From: Methylophilus rhizosphaerae
GTDB taxonomy: Bacteria; Pseudomonadota; Gammaproteobacteria; Burkholderiales; Methylophilaceae
Direction of reading: 5' to 3'
Length of the DNA stretch: 64,000 nucleotides
Assembly (NCBI RefSeq): GCF_900100975.1
Contig: NZ_FNFX01000005.1
Coordinates: 1-64,000 of the forward strand
How positions within the stretch are numbered: position 1 is the first letter of the stretch; the number at the start of each line of letters is the position of its first letter. The position numbers and the translations under genes are program-made. The notes below the pieces were generated by a model. The model was not told the origin of the DNA. It made no database searches and was given only the letters and a program-made list of their open reading frames with translations. Of this stretch, positions 36,249-45,800 are shown piece by piece.

Positions 36249-37469
36249 TCACTTATCCGCAATGAAAATCATGGAAGGTGCACGGCCCAGTTCATCAATA
36301 CTTGACAAGGCCTTGCCGCTCACTGCATCAAAAGTGAGCAGTGTTTTCGCTTCCTCGGACACGGCGTACAAGTACGGTTTTTCGTCCTGGCTCACGGCGA
36401 TGGAGTTGATTTCATGCTTCAGCTCGATACGACGCAGGCGCTTGCCGGAAGTCGCGTCAACCACGAACACATAACGGCTAGGCAGTTTGTGTGTCCATTT
36501 TTCACGCTGGTCGGCCAGCAGGTACAGCTCGTTACGGGCTTTGTGGAAAGCAATGGTTTGCCAGCCACCCGGGCGCCATTTATCAGCCTTTTCCTTATCC
36601 GTAAACACTTCAATCGGCTTGAGGAACTCGGCACCGGATTCAGATAATTTGGCCTGGAAAATCTTGCCTTCATACGTCGGCCAGGCCAGGTGGTTATTTG
36701 AATTGGAGTAGTATGGGTTATTCAGTAAATACTCTTTTTCAGTATGGAAAACCTTGGTTGGCTTCTGCTTGGTATTGCCCTTGGCATCATAGGTAAACTG
36801 CATCAAAGAACCGTCTCTACAGTGCATGAAGAAGTTCTGATTGGCCGTTGGGAAAATATGGTAGCAATCAGGCACGTTCATGATCTTCACGAAAGCCTTT
36901 TGTTGCAGATCAACCAGACCTACACCTGGTGAGGGTGAGAATTGCTGGAACAGCAGGTGCTTGTCATCAACACTCAAGCCAGCCGTACGCTCAAATACAC
37001 CGGTCAGGAAACGACCTTCAGGAATGTCGATATCGGCGATAGGCTGATGCGTTTGGGTGTCTATCAACTCCAGATAGTCATCACGCTTGCCACGGGCCAC
37101 GCGGGAGTACATGGTGTTGGCAATGGCCAGAAACTTGCCATCTGAAGCCACCATGACGTTTGGCAATTTACCGGCATCGGTCATGCCCAGTAATTTGCTG
37201 GATTTGCCATCTATCGTATACACGGTAGACGTCATATGGAAATTACCTGGGTCCAGCACATAGACGCGCTTGGAATCGCTGGCTGGTGCAATGGCGATAG
37301 AAGTCTCGTCCTGCAACTTGGCAGTAATTTCCGAACCGAGCTGGTTAGGCGTTGCATCTGCCATCGCCATGCTGCTGGATAACATGAGTGCTGCTAGTAC
37401 TAACCCTCCAGCGTAGCCTTTAGTTTGCTTCGCTTGACGAATCACCGATGGATGATCGAGTGTTGTCAT
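36249..37469 (-). CDS. mauB: Methylamine dehydrogenase heavy chain
   Basis: 406 residues with a signal peptide (about 1-38, MAMADA) and a seven-bladed beta-propeller ([40 protein letters not shown]). It forms the alpha2beta2 enzyme with MauA in the periplasm. The ATG at 37469 is preferred over 37514 because AGGAGGATTT directly precedes it. mauF ends 52 bases upstream. Confidence 0.97.
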   Translation of the reverse strand: MTTLDHPSVIRQAKQTKGYAGGLVLAALMLSSSMAMADATPNQLGSEITAKLQDETSIAIAPASDSKRVYVLDPGNFHMTSTVYTIDGKSSKLLGMTDAGKLPNVMVASDGKFLAIANTMYSRVARGKRDDYLELIDTQTHQPIADIDIPEGRFLTGVFERTAGLSVDDKHLLFQQFSPSPGVGLVDLQQKAFVKIMNVPDCYHIFPTANQNFFMHCRDGSLMQFTYDAKGNTKQKPTKVFHTEKEYLLNNPYYSNSNNHLAWPTYEGKIFQAKLSESGAEFLKPIEVFTDKEKADKWRPGGWQTIAFHKARNELYLLADQREKWTHKLPSRYVFVVDATSGKRLRRIELKHEINSIAVSQDEKPYLYAVSEEAKTLLTFDAVSGKALSSIDELGRAPSMIFIADK

Positions 37470-37521
37470 AAATCCTCCTGATATTTTTAAATGGATGACA
37501 TCTTCTGATTTCATGTCAGGT

Positions 37522-38379
37522 TTACAGCACCAGCAGCATTAAGGCTGCGGAACCGATCGCCAGTAACAGGAAACCATCGATTTCTACTGCGCTTTCCTGC
37601 CAACGGGCCAGCCAGGCTTGGACTGACTGATCCTTAACAGGTAAGAAGTTAACCGCTACAGGCAGGCAGCGGCCGATATTGAAAATGGCAATGGCGGCAA
37701 TGGCTGCTTTTACGCCACCGCTGAACAAGGCCACGCCAGTCACGATGTACAGCATGGGTGTTTGCACATAGGTCAGGTAGTTCATGCCCAGTGAAAAGCC
37801 ATACAGCAAACCGATGACGGAAGATCTGAAGCGGAAGCGCGCATCATGTGGCACCTGGGCGCGGCGTTGCGGATAAGGCATGCGCAGGAAACCGAACTGG
37901 TGTGCACCGTAAGCAAGAGCCAGAATAGCCAGGCCAGCGATGGCATACTGTGCAGGCGCTTCCGAGAACAGCAACCAGCCGGTAAAGCCCAGCATGCTGC
38001 CCAGAATCACGGCACCAATGGCATAACCCACCGCATGGGTGAAGAAGGTTGGCGCCCAGCGCATCACTGAACCGAACGAGTAGCGGCCTGCCGGTCTGAG
38101 CAGGCTCAGGCTGGAATAGCCACATGGCGACCAGGTAGACAGCAAACCACCCACAAATGCCAGTAACACAAATAGAGATGTGAGTGCTGTTTCCATAGGC
38201 ATGCTGCCATGCATAAGTTTGCCGGCGAATACACCAGAAACCAGCGCAGTCACCATCATGACGAAGCGTGTGCCTGTCGATTGCGATTTTGAAAAATGAT
38301 ACGCATCAGGGACACAGGTCTCGGCTGCGTAAGGTTGGGACGCACGGCTATTCACTGCTGCCCCCATGTTCATACTCAT
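37522..38379 (-). CDS. mauF: MauF, membrane protein required for MADH formation
   Basis: 285 residues with about seven membrane spans (about 38-58, 65-85, 110-135, 140-160, 190-212, 215-235, 262-283). SPCGYSSLSLLRPAGRYSFG is a conserved loop of this family, which resembles the cytochrome biogenesis protein CcdA in layout. It is essential for MADH assembly, probably in maturation of the subunits. AAGGAGGAAAT precedes the ATG. It is the first gene of the mau operon. Confidence 0.95.
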   Translation of the reverse strand: MSMNMGAAVNSRASQPYAAETCVPDAYHFSKSQSTGTRFVMMVTALVSGVFAGKLMHGSMPMETALTSLFVLLAFVGGLLSTWSPCGYSSLSLLRPAGRYSFGSVMRWAPTFFTHAVGYAIGAVILGSMLGFTGWLLFSEAPAQYAIAGLAILALAYGAHQFGFLRMPYPQRRAQVPHDARFRFRSSVIGLLYGFSLGMNYLTYVQTPMLYIVTGVALFSGGVKAAIAAIAIFNIGRCLPVAVNFLPVKDQSVQAWLARWQESAVEIDGFLLLAIGSAALMLLVL

Positions 38380-38413
38380 ATTTCCTCCTTCGGCCTTCAG
38401 GCCCGGTGTTGTT

Positions 38414-38446
38414 TGAATGAAGCTCCAATATAGCCAGCTTCATTCA
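38414..38446 (-). promoter_or_regulatory. Palindrome over the likely mau promoter
   Basis: TGAATGAAGCT (38414-38424) and AGCTTCATTCA (38436-38446) form a perfect 11-bp inverted repeat around an 11-base centre. On the minus strand the centre contains TATATT, a good -10 candidate, 35-70 bases before mauF. No good -35 box is seen, which fits an activated promoter. It could be an operator or a 5' leader hairpin. Confidence 0.6.
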
Positions 38447-38503
38447 TGCGCTTTAGCAAAAATCGGCATATCCCTTTTGTGAACTATTGATGAAGGCCAA
38501 GTG

Positions 38504-38521
38504 ATGCCATTTTTTGCTATT
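38504..38521. promoter_or_regulatory. 18-bp motif upstream of mauF, shared with AraC intergenic region
   Basis: ATGCCATTTTTTGCTATT occurs here, about 125 bases upstream of mauF. The same sequence with one change occurs at 39810-39827. It is a candidate activator site for the AraC-family protein encoded at 40025. Confidence 0.5.
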
Positions 38522-38665
38522 GGGGGAAAAGCCCCCTCCTTCATGTGATGGATGCAAGCGATGGAAGGGGCGATCAATCCGCAGGTGGCGGCAGTGCCGG
38601 AATATGGATACAGGCTGCTTGAACCCGTCACCCCACTGATCCGCCATCACGATTGCCCGCCTGCC

Positions 38666-39505
38666 TTACATGCTCAGGCGCAAATATCCAAACAATTTGT
38701 TCCTGGCGGTTTTGTAACCATCGCCGGCGACATACCAGTCGTCATCCGCATCCAGTACGAAATAACTTAAACCGGCATTCCAGCCCTTCAGGCTGCCAAT
38801 CGCAAAATCTTTATTGATGCCGACCGAATAGTCGGTGTAATCCGCAATGTGGTAGTTATGCACCGATTGATGCCCCACATGAAACACCCAGTTGATGCCG
38901 GTATCCGGCCACTGCGTGGTGTAACTGGCTTCAATATAATGGCTGCCCTTGGAGTCACCGGTCCCCATTTCGTGATGGCCTATCATGCCGTGTCCCATGG
39001 AGACCGTATTGACGCCGAACCAGTCTGTCAGCGAATGTGAGTACTTGAGGTTGAACTGCTTGTAATCCACCGCCGCATTGAGTTCAGTCACGTGCGGATG
39101 CTGGTGGACATAGTGATTATTTTGCGGGTAATAATAGGTAATCAGGCCGGTGGTCAGTGTGAGCTCATTGGCAAAGGCTTTCTTCCATCCACCATACAGG
39201 TCAATCTCGTAGGTATTGCCATAAATGGCGTCTTTATTCACATTGGTATAACCCAGACCCAGGAAGAAGCCATTATCATGGCTGTAGTCAATGGCAGCCT
39301 GGGCAGTGACATGGCCGCGACCATATGAAATGCCCCGGAACAGGTAATCGCTGTACAAGCCCGCATTGCCTGAAAGATGATGTGGCGATGCACTGAAGGC
39401 ATCCCCCTCGCCGGTCGCAGTCATGCTGCCCTCTTCCGCCTGCCCGCAGGCGCTTAATCCCGATAGCACGGCGGCCAGCAGGCACGCTGTCTTTTTCCTT
39501 CGCAT
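38666..39505 (-). CDS. Outer-membrane protein of the TIGR02001 (TorF-like porin) family
   Basis: 279 residues with a signal (cleavage near residue 23, SACGQAEE; the Cys may make it a lipoprotein) and a beta-barrel of alternating strands: GLYSDYLFRGISYGRG is the family signature, and the end LFGYLRLSM fits a barrel end. A small porin-like role is inferred. GAGGG precedes the ATG. It lies between mau and its probable regulator on the same strand as mau, so it may help uptake of methylated amines. Confidence 0.83.
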   Translation of the reverse strand: MRRKKTACLLAAVLSGLSACGQAEEGSMTATGEGDAFSASPHHLSGNAGLYSDYLFRGISYGRGHVTAQAAIDYSHDNGFFLGLGYTNVNKDAIYGNTYEIDLYGGWKKAFANELTLTTGLITYYYPQNNHYVHQHPHVTELNAAVDYKQFNLKYSHSLTDWFGVNTVSMGHGMIGHHEMGTGDSKGSHYIEASYTTQWPDTGINWVFHVGHQSVHNYHIADYTDYSVGINKDFAIGSLKGWNAGLSYFVLDADDDWYVAGDGYKTARNKLFGYLRLSM

Positions 39506-40024
39506 ACAAACCCTCTCAAATAGTGATTGCTGTTTTAATTAGTGCTTACCAGGCAGGCTTGAAAGGAGCGGAAGGAGCAAGGGAAGCGGTGTTAAACCAG
39601 CGCCAACCCGTTTGCCGGATGCCTGAAATGCCCCTGCAGTGCCGTCATGCACACTTCATTTCAGCATCCATGCTATTGTGATATCCCCACCTGTTGCCTG
39701 CGGCAAGCTGGTAAACATGCATGAAGCGATGTGACGATAACGGTGTTCATGAAGGGGGTGTGACAAGAAACGGCAAACCTCTCTTTTTTGATAAAAAACC
39801 GTGCGGGTTATGCCATTTATTGCTATTCAAGCGGCAACTTCATCTCTACAGTAGACTTTCCAAGAGTATTTCCAGAGGAAAACAGGCCGATTAAGGTCGA
39901 CGCAGCACGGAAATACAAAAAAGAACAACAAAAACAGCAGATTAGTCAATATTTATTGATATAAATGGACTTTTTTGACAGATACAACCCCGTACGTTGG
40001 AGGGTTGATATCAGGAGCGATAAC
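39506..40024. other. Divergent intergenic region between porin and AraC gene
   Basis: No gene is seen in these 519 bases. They hold the second copy of the 18-bp motif (39810-39827) and must contain the promoters of both flanking genes. The stretch 39780-39810 has short T and A runs. Confidence 0.5.
39810..39827. promoter_or_regulatory. Second copy of the 18-bp mau-upstream motif
   Basis: ATGCCATTTATTGCTATT, 17 of 18 bases identical to the copy at 38504-38521 and in the same orientation. It is about 200 bases before the AraC gene and 305 before the porin gene. Confidence 0.5.
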
Positions 40025-41035
40025 ATGGGGTTTAAAGAAACTTTTCTCGACATTGACCCGCTGGTCGATGCGAGCTTTCATCTGGTGAGACGCAACACCA
40101 CCGACGTGCTTGAGCAGGCCGAGGCGGTGCCGTTCTGGTCCCAGGACTATACACAACTGGCCAAGGGCTCGTTCTCTGGTTCAGTCAACAGCATCAGTCA
40201 TAACGGTATCCAGATTTTCACGGAGACCATGAACCGTGCCGTCGACCAGATTGCCAGCGCGCCGCAGGATTGTTACGTGATTGGCCTGCCGACCATTATT
40301 GAAGGCGAGGCAAGCTGGGGCTTGCTGCCGGTGAGGACACACTCGCTGATCACACTCGATAAAAATGCCGAGCTGTACTTCAAGACCTCGATGATTTCGG
40401 AAATCACCGTGGCCGTCATTCCGGCCAGGCGGCTCGAAGAATACGCCGAGAAAATTGACTGGATAGATTTCCGCAAGGTGATGAGTACAATCAAACCGGT
40501 GGAACTGCTGCATCCCAATGTGGCCAGGCTGTTACTGACCACCTTGATGTATGGCATGGAGTTCGACACCAGTGATGCCCAGGACATCAATCTGCAGGAA
40601 AAATGGCAAAGCTTTGAAGAGGATCTCATGTCCGCCTGCCTGCACGCCCTGTTCCACGCCAGTGAAAACACCCATCCGCATTTTGATCACAGAATCCCGC
40701 GCTATATTGTCAACCGCGTCCGGAGCTCTACCTTAACCAATCCGGCGTTTCCGCTATCAATCGAAGAACTCTGTCTTTCCCTCAGGGTCAGCCGCAGGAC
40801 ACTGAATCACGCCTTTATCAGGGTACTTGGCATCACGCCAGTCTCCTATATGCGTAATGTACGCCTGCAGCGTATCCGGCAGGAGCTGCTGAATGCACCC
40901 AAGGATTTCTCCAGCATCGCCCATGTCGCCACCAAATGGGGGTTCTGGCACATGAGCCTGTTTTCCCGCTATTACCGGGAGCTATTCGGCGAGTGTCCGA
41001 TTGATACACTGCAAAGAGCAAAAAGCCATAAGTGA
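40025..41035 (+). CDS. AraC-family regulator, candidate mau activator
   Basis: 336 residues: an N-terminal sensor domain of the type seen in EutR and similar regulators (about 1-225) and C-terminal double helix-turn-helix (about 230-330; LSIEELCLSLRVSRRTLNHA, FSSIAHVATKWGFWHMSLFS). ATG at 40025 follows AGGAGCGATAAC. No LysR-type mauR is present in this cluster, so this gene, next to mau and the porin, is the best candidate activator. The shared 18-bp motif supports that. It is not proved. Confidence 0.87.
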   Translation: MGFKETFLDIDPLVDASFHLVRRNTTDVLEQAEAVPFWSQDYTQLAKGSFSGSVNSISHNGIQIFTETMNRAVDQIASAPQDCYVIGLPTIIEGEASWGLLPVRTHSLITLDKNAELYFKTSMISEITVAVIPARRLEEYAEKIDWIDFRKVMSTIKPVELLHPNVARLLLTTLMYGMEFDTSDAQDINLQEKWQSFEEDLMSACLHALFHASENTHPHFDHRIPRYIVNRVRSSTLTNPAFPLSIEELCLSLRVSRRTLNHAFIRVLGITPVSYMRNVRLQRIRQELLNAPKDFSSIAHVATKWGFWHMSLFSRYYRELFGECPIDTLQRAKSHK

Positions 41036-41049
41036 CCTTATGGCTTTTT
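41020..41049. terminator. Bidirectional terminator between AraC gene and tatC
   Basis: AAAAAGCCATAAG and CTTATGGCTTTTT form a perfect 13-bp stem with a 4-base loop. It overlaps the last codons of the AraC gene and ends the convergent tatABC operon. Confidence 0.9.
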
Positions 41050-41066
41050 TTATATCTACCGGTGAT

Positions 41067-41822
41067 TCAGGGATTGGGCAGTAGCTGCGCACCTTCCCGG
41101 TCACGCTTGTAAACCAGCGCACTCGCCACCAGCACGCCCAGTTCATACAACAGCCATAACGGGATTGCCAGCATACATTGCGAAATGATATCGGGTGGCG
41201 TGAAAATCGCGCCAATCACAAACGCGCCGACAATCACATAACTCCTGACCGCTTTCAGTGTACTGATATCCACCATGCCCATATAGGCAATGGCGACCAC
41301 GATGACCGGGGTTTGAAACGATACCCCGAACGCCAGCATGATAGACACCAGGAAATCCAGGTAATTGCCGATTTCGGTCATCACCGCCACCCCGGCAGGC
41401 GCACTGCCGATAATAAATTTGAAGACGACCGGGATCACTACATAAAAGGCAAAGCCTGCCCCCAGCAGGAACAGCACGATGCTGGACAGTACGCCGATGA
41501 CACTGACCAGCTTCTCTTTGGGGTACAAACCCGGTTGTACAAACTTCCACACCTGGTACAAGGTGTTGGGCAAACTCAGGGCAATCGCCACATACAGCGC
41601 GATTTTCAGGGGAATCAGGAATGGCGAGGTGACCGACGTTGCAATCATCTGGCCGCCGGCCGGCAACTGGCTCAACAACGGGGCGACAAAAAACTGGTGC
41701 AACTGATTGGCAAACGGCAAGGTCACCGCCAATGCGAGCAGCAAGCCGATCACGATACGTATGCAGGTAGTCCTCAGCGCATAAAAGTGGCTCATGGTCT
41801 CGGTGAGGGATTTTTGTTCCAT
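41067..41822 (-). CDS. tatC: Sec-independent translocase subunit TatC
   Basis: 251 residues with six membrane spans (about 15-40, 70-95, 105-135, 150-180, 190-205, 210-230). Conserved features include FLIPLKIALYVAIALSLPNTLYQVWKFV split and PGLYPKEK in the cytoplasmic loop with Glu. It receives twin-arginine signal peptides. A GTG at 41834 overlapping the tatB stop is an alternative start. Last gene of tatABC. Confidence 0.95.
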   Translation of the reverse strand: MEQKSLTETMSHFYALRTTCIRIVIGLLLALAVTLPFANQLHQFFVAPLLSQLPAGGQMIATSVTSPFLIPLKIALYVAIALSLPNTLYQVWKFVQPGLYPKEKLVSVIGVLSSIVLFLLGAGFAFYVVIPVVFKFIIGSAPAGVAVMTEIGNYLDFLVSIMLAFGVSFQTPVIVVAIAYMGMVDISTLKAVRSYVIVGAFVIGAIFTPPDIISQCMLAIPLWLLYELGVLVASALVYKRDREGAQLLPNP

Positions 41823-41830
41823 GGCGGGAC

Positions 41831-42154
41831 TCACTTCACGGCTTCTGCAACAGGTACTGCTTCAACCACTTCAGGCAGTGGCATTTCGGCAATGACTTCC
41901 GCTTCAGCCGCCTCCATGCTGATCATTTGCGACTGAAAGGCCAACAGTTTTTTCTGGGCCTCTGCCGTGGCTTTTTTCATCTGGTCCAGCGCCACTTCAC
42001 GTTCCATGTCCTGCTTGATGCCGGAGACATAACGCTGTACCCGGCCATAGAGCAGGCCATAGGTCCTGGCCAGCTTGGGCAGCTTGTCAGGACCGATGAC
42101 AATCAGTGCGACCACAGCGATCACGATGATCTCGGAAAAACCGACTTCAAACAT
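41831..42154 (-). CDS. tatB: Twin-arginine translocase subunit TatB
   Basis: 107 residues: an N-terminal membrane helix (about 4-21; [21 protein letters not shown]), an amphipathic helix (about 23-50), and a charged tail. TatB forms the receptor complex with TatC. It overlaps tatA by eight bases and the potential GTG start of tatC. Confidence 0.95.
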   Translation of the reverse strand: MFEVGFSEIIVIAVVALIVIGPDKLPKLARTYGLLYGRVQRYVSGIKQDMEREVALDQMKKATAEAQKKLLAFQSQMISMEAAEAEVIAEMPLPEVVEAVPVAEAVK

Positions 42155-42320
42155 TTTTGGACTGGTCTTCTATGGCAGCAGGTTGTTCATTCATCGCTTC
42201 TTTAAAACTTTTGACCGCCCCGCCCACGTCACCACCCAGGTTGCGCAGGCGCTTGGTACCAAAAATCATGGTCACCACAGCCAGCACAATCATCCAGTGC
42301 CAGATACTGAAACTTCCCAT
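42147..42320 (-). CDS. tatA: Twin-arginine translocase subunit TatA
   Basis: 57 residues: membrane helix (about 4-20; [19 protein letters not shown]), hinge and amphipathic helix [20 protein letters not shown], short tail. TatA forms the channel. The ATG at 42320 follows GGAGAGAA; the open frame upstream lacks a ribosome site. First gene of tatABC. It is shorter than most TatA proteins (about 75-90). Confidence 0.94.
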   Translation of the reverse strand: MGSFSIWHWMIVLAVVTMIFGTKRLRNLGGDVGGAVKSFKEAMNEQPAAIEDQSKNV

Positions 42321-42415
42321 TTCTCTCTCCTTATTTGCATGTGATGCCATCATCCGCCATAAGTGTGCGTCCAGTTAGTAAAAATTGGCACAACTTGCAG
42401 GAAAGCCACGAGGAT

Positions 42416-43351
42416 TTACCAGGTTTGCGGGATGGCACTGACCAGGTAATCCATCAACGCCCTGACCTTATTGGTCACGGCATGCTTGTCACGAAAGCAG
42501 GCATAAAACTCCAGTGGCACACTCTCAGACTGCACGGAATGACCTGCTTGCGTATCACTCACCGGACCCGCCTGGAACAAGGCCACCAGCGCGCCTGTTT
42601 CAAGGTCATCCCGTGCAACAAATGCAGCCAGGCGCGTGATACCCGCGCCCTCCACGGCCAGGCAGCGTAGCGAGTCGATGTCATTACAAACGATGCCAGG
42701 CTTGATCACCGGCGCATAGCGGATACCATTACGCTCAAATGCCCAGCCAAACAGGCGGCCATCCACCGGCACGCGATACATCAGGCAAGTGTGTGCTGAC
42801 AGCTCTTCAGGTACCTGCGGCACACCCTTGCGCTGCAAATAGTCAGGCGAGGCGCAATACAGCACAGGCACCGTGGCAATTTTCCTGGCAACCAGGCCAG
42901 GTTCCAGCTGCTCCTTGAAGCGGATACTCACGTCAATCTCTTCGGTGACATGATCCAGGTTGCTGTCGGACAGCACAATTTCAATGGAAACCTTGGGAAA
43001 ACTGCGGGTAAACGCCGGGATTAAAGGCATCAGCACATGCCGCCCGAAAGCTACCGAAGCACCAATCCTTAACCGTCCTTGCGGTTGCCCGTGGAACTCG
43101 GTCACCGCAGATTGTGCCCGCGCCAGCTCCTCCACCAGGTGTTGTACTTCCGCGTAATACAGCTCGCCACTTTCGGTCATCGCCAGTTTGCGCGTAGTGC
43201 GTACCAGCAGGCGGGTACCCAGGGATTTTTCCAGGCGCTGGATATTCTGGCTGGCCGCCGCAGCCGTGATTCCCTGCAACCGGGCGCCGGCGGCAATACT
43301 GCCAGCCTGTACCGCTTTGACAAAACTTTCTATGCTTCTTAATGTATCCAT
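42416..43351 (-). CDS. LysR-family regulator
   Basis: 311 residues: winged helix-turn-helix (about 1-62; GSIAAGARLQGITAAAASQN) and substrate-binding domain (about 90-300). It is close to the LysR group that controls small oxidoreductases. It is divergent from the DUF2798 gene at 43472. Target unknown. Confidence 0.92.
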   Translation of the reverse strand: MDTLRSIESFVKAVQAGSIAAGARLQGITAAAASQNIQRLEKSLGTRLLVRTTRKLAMTESGELYYAEVQHLVEELARAQSAVTEFHGQPQGRLRIGASVAFGRHVLMPLIPAFTRSFPKVSIEIVLSDSNLDHVTEEIDVSIRFKEQLEPGLVARKIATVPVLYCASPDYLQRKGVPQVPEELSAHTCLMYRVPVDGRLFGWAFERNGIRYAPVIKPGIVCNDIDSLRCLAVEGAGITRLAAFVARDDLETGALVALFQAGPVSDTQAGHSVQSESVPLEFYACFRDKHAVTNKVRALMDYLVSAIPQTW

Positions 43352-43471
43352 ATCACTATCGAATGAACGTGGAGATTCGATAGTTTATCTATAAGCTGCT
43401 TCAATAATCAATCCTCTACCGGTGGCAAAAGAACCCGGATAAAGTGTCGCTTCGAAATCTGGAGTGTATGA

Positions 43472-43726
43472 ATGAGTCAATCAAACAATCAGCGGCGGAA
43501 AATCCCCAAACGGTTTACCCCTTATGTATTCGCCTTCTTTATGGCCGGTATCATGGCGTTTTTAATGTCCATGGTGATTGTGGCCGCCAATAGTGGCATT
43601 GAGCACGGCTATTTGCTGCGCGTGGGACATGCCTATGCACTGGCCATGCCGGTCGCCTTTGTGTGCGTCCTGATGGTCAGGCCGATTGTGATGCGGCTGG
43701 TCACCGCCGTGGTGGACATCCATTAA
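43472..43726 (+). CDS. DUF2798 membrane protein
   Basis: 84 residues with two membrane spans (about 18-38 and 52-74). RRKIPKRFTPYVFAFFMAGI and AYALAMPVAFVCVLMVRPIV are typical of DUF2798, a family of small inner-membrane proteins often next to LysR regulators. Role unknown. CTGGAGTGT precedes the ATG. Confidence 0.88.
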   Translation: MSQSNNQRRKIPKRFTPYVFAFFMAGIMAFLMSMVIVAANSGIEHGYLLRVGHAYALAMPVAFVCVLMVRPIVMRLVTAVVDIH

Positions 43727-43792
43727 CTGGCCATGCTGGCAGTGCCTGCCAATAAGCGGCAGCATTGGTAGCCGTACCGGGGCTGGCCGGTT

Positions 43793-45791
43793 TTATGAGG
43801 CCGCGACATCCTCGTCACGGAAACGGTCAGCAATGTCCTGAATCTCGCTTTCAATCGCGCAGAAAGCATCCAGTACCTCCGGATCGAAGGTTTTACCACG
43901 CAGTTCACGCATCATGGCCATGGACTGTGCGTGCGGGAAGGGTTCCTTGTAGCAACGCCGGTTAATCAAGGCATCGTAAATATCGGTCACCGCCATGATG
44001 CGGCCGGAAAGCGGGATGGCAGTCCCCTGCAAGCCAAGCGGATAGCCGCTGCCATCCCATTTTTCATGGTGCGTGGCAGCAATCTCGCCGGCAATGATGA
44101 GGAAATTATCCCCTTCAATCCGGTCGGCGGCACTCAGGATAATGCGCCGGCCAAACTCGGCATGCTTGCGCATAGTGACCCACTCTTCATCCGTCAGCGG
44201 GCCGGGTTTCAGCAGGATATGATCCGGCACGCCAACCTTGCCGATATCATGCAAGGGAGCGGAGAGGAACAACAGCTGAATATATTCCTCGGTCAGGATA
44301 TCGAGATAACGCCCCGTACGCTGCAACTGCCGTGCAATGGCACGCACATAATTCTGGGTGCGCTTGATATGCGCACCTGTTTCGGGATCGCGTGTTTCAG
44401 CTACGGCAGACATCGACTCAATGGTCACCTGACGCGCATTTTCCAGTTGCTGCCGCCACCGTTGTGCGTGCCGACGGTAAAAGACCTGGCGCGTCACGAT
44501 ACAGAGCACCTGCAACAGGCCCAGCACCAGCAATGGCACGGCCACCGGAATAACCATACCGGCATGCAGGAAGGCCGCTGTCGCCAGTGCCAGCAGCAGG
44601 GCGGCAACGGACAGGCTGACTGCAGCCAGCAGTGCCAGGCTACGCCCGCTGACGAACAGCCATCCCAACAGGCAGGCAAGCAATCCCCCCGTGACAAGCG
44701 CCACCATCCCGCCCCACACCGGCACCCGCAGCATACGGCCATCCAGGATGTTCTGTGCCAGTACCGACTGCAGCTTGAGGCCGGAAAAATTGTGGTCTAC
44801 CGCAGTCACATGCAAATCATTCAGCCCGGCGGCCGAGGAGCCGATAAAAACGACCTTGCCGCGTAATGATGCTGCCTGCACGCGGCCGGCCAGCACTTCG
44901 ACGGCCGGAATGCTACCGTAATGAATTGACGGACCATTGAAACGCAGCAGCGCATAGCCGGATGCATCCACCGGCACTTCGCGCTGGCCAATCCGGAGGG
45001 AAAGACCATCACGGCCAGAGGTTACGCGGGCGGACGATGCTCCCAGCACACGCATTGCGGCCGCCAAGGAAAGGCTGGCATGCATCACGCCGTGATAGGT
45101 CACCAGCAATGGCATGCGCCGTAACACGCCGTCATCATCCACTCGCATATTGATGAACCCGTTCACACGCGTCTGGCGGGCTATGGCCTCGACGTTATCC
45201 AGCACGCCAGTGGCCTGGTCAGGTGCCAGCAAATCAATACGCCCGTCAAACCCCAGCCCGGGACGCAACGGCCTGTCATCCCGCGTGGCGTGGTCAAAGT
45301 AGAAATAACGCGCACCGATCACATCGGCACGCATCATTTGCTGGCCAAGGTAACCGTCGTTATCCAGCAGGCCGGGGGGGCGCACCACCGAAAGAGATAT
45401 CGACGTCAAAATCGCGCTTGAACGTCCGCCGGATTTCGCTCAGTGAAGTGCGGTCTGCCTCCGGCAGCAGGATATCCAGCGCGATGGCTGCGGGTTGCCC
45501 GGCGGCAATCCGCTCAACCAGCGCGGCGATACGGTAACGTGGCCATGGCCACTGGCCCACGGCAGCCAGGGATACTTCATCAATATCGACCACCACGGTA
45601 TCACGCGCCGCTTGCCCGGGTGCAGTCTGTGCCTGCAATGTATCGAAGATCACCCGATCCAGTTGCGCCACCGGTGCCAACTGGACCAGGCCACCCACAC
45701 CAACCAGCACTGCCAGTACCAGGCTGGCCGCCAGGAACACCCATGCCTGACGACGGGACAGTTTCGCGGACACAGGATGCAGGCGCTGCAT
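43793..45791 (-). pseudogene. CHASE2-HD-GYP phosphodiesterase, frameshifted at a C7 run
   Basis: The minus strand encodes one protein of about 665 residues in two frames. 45791-45360 gives the N-terminal membrane span and first half of a periplasmic CHASE2 sensor (DTVVVDIDEVSLAAVGQWPW); a second frame ending at 43793 continues with the rest of CHASE2, three membrane spans and an HD-GYP domain (HDIGKVGVPDHIL; HHEKWDGSGYP; RIMAVTDIYDAL). The frames meet at GCG-CCCCCCC-GG (minus strand; plus-strand G run 45374-45380). Removing one C gives APPGLLDND, the expected CHASE2 sequence. Cyclic di-GMP degradation would be the role. It may be a true frameshift, slippage or a sequencing error. Confidence 0.85.
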
Positions 45792-45800
45792 GATACCGGT

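Noticed and set aside
38440..38650. Two overlapping minus-strand open frames between the porin and mauF
   Set aside because: No ribosome site, low-quality composition, and they cover the promoter region with the 18-bp motif.
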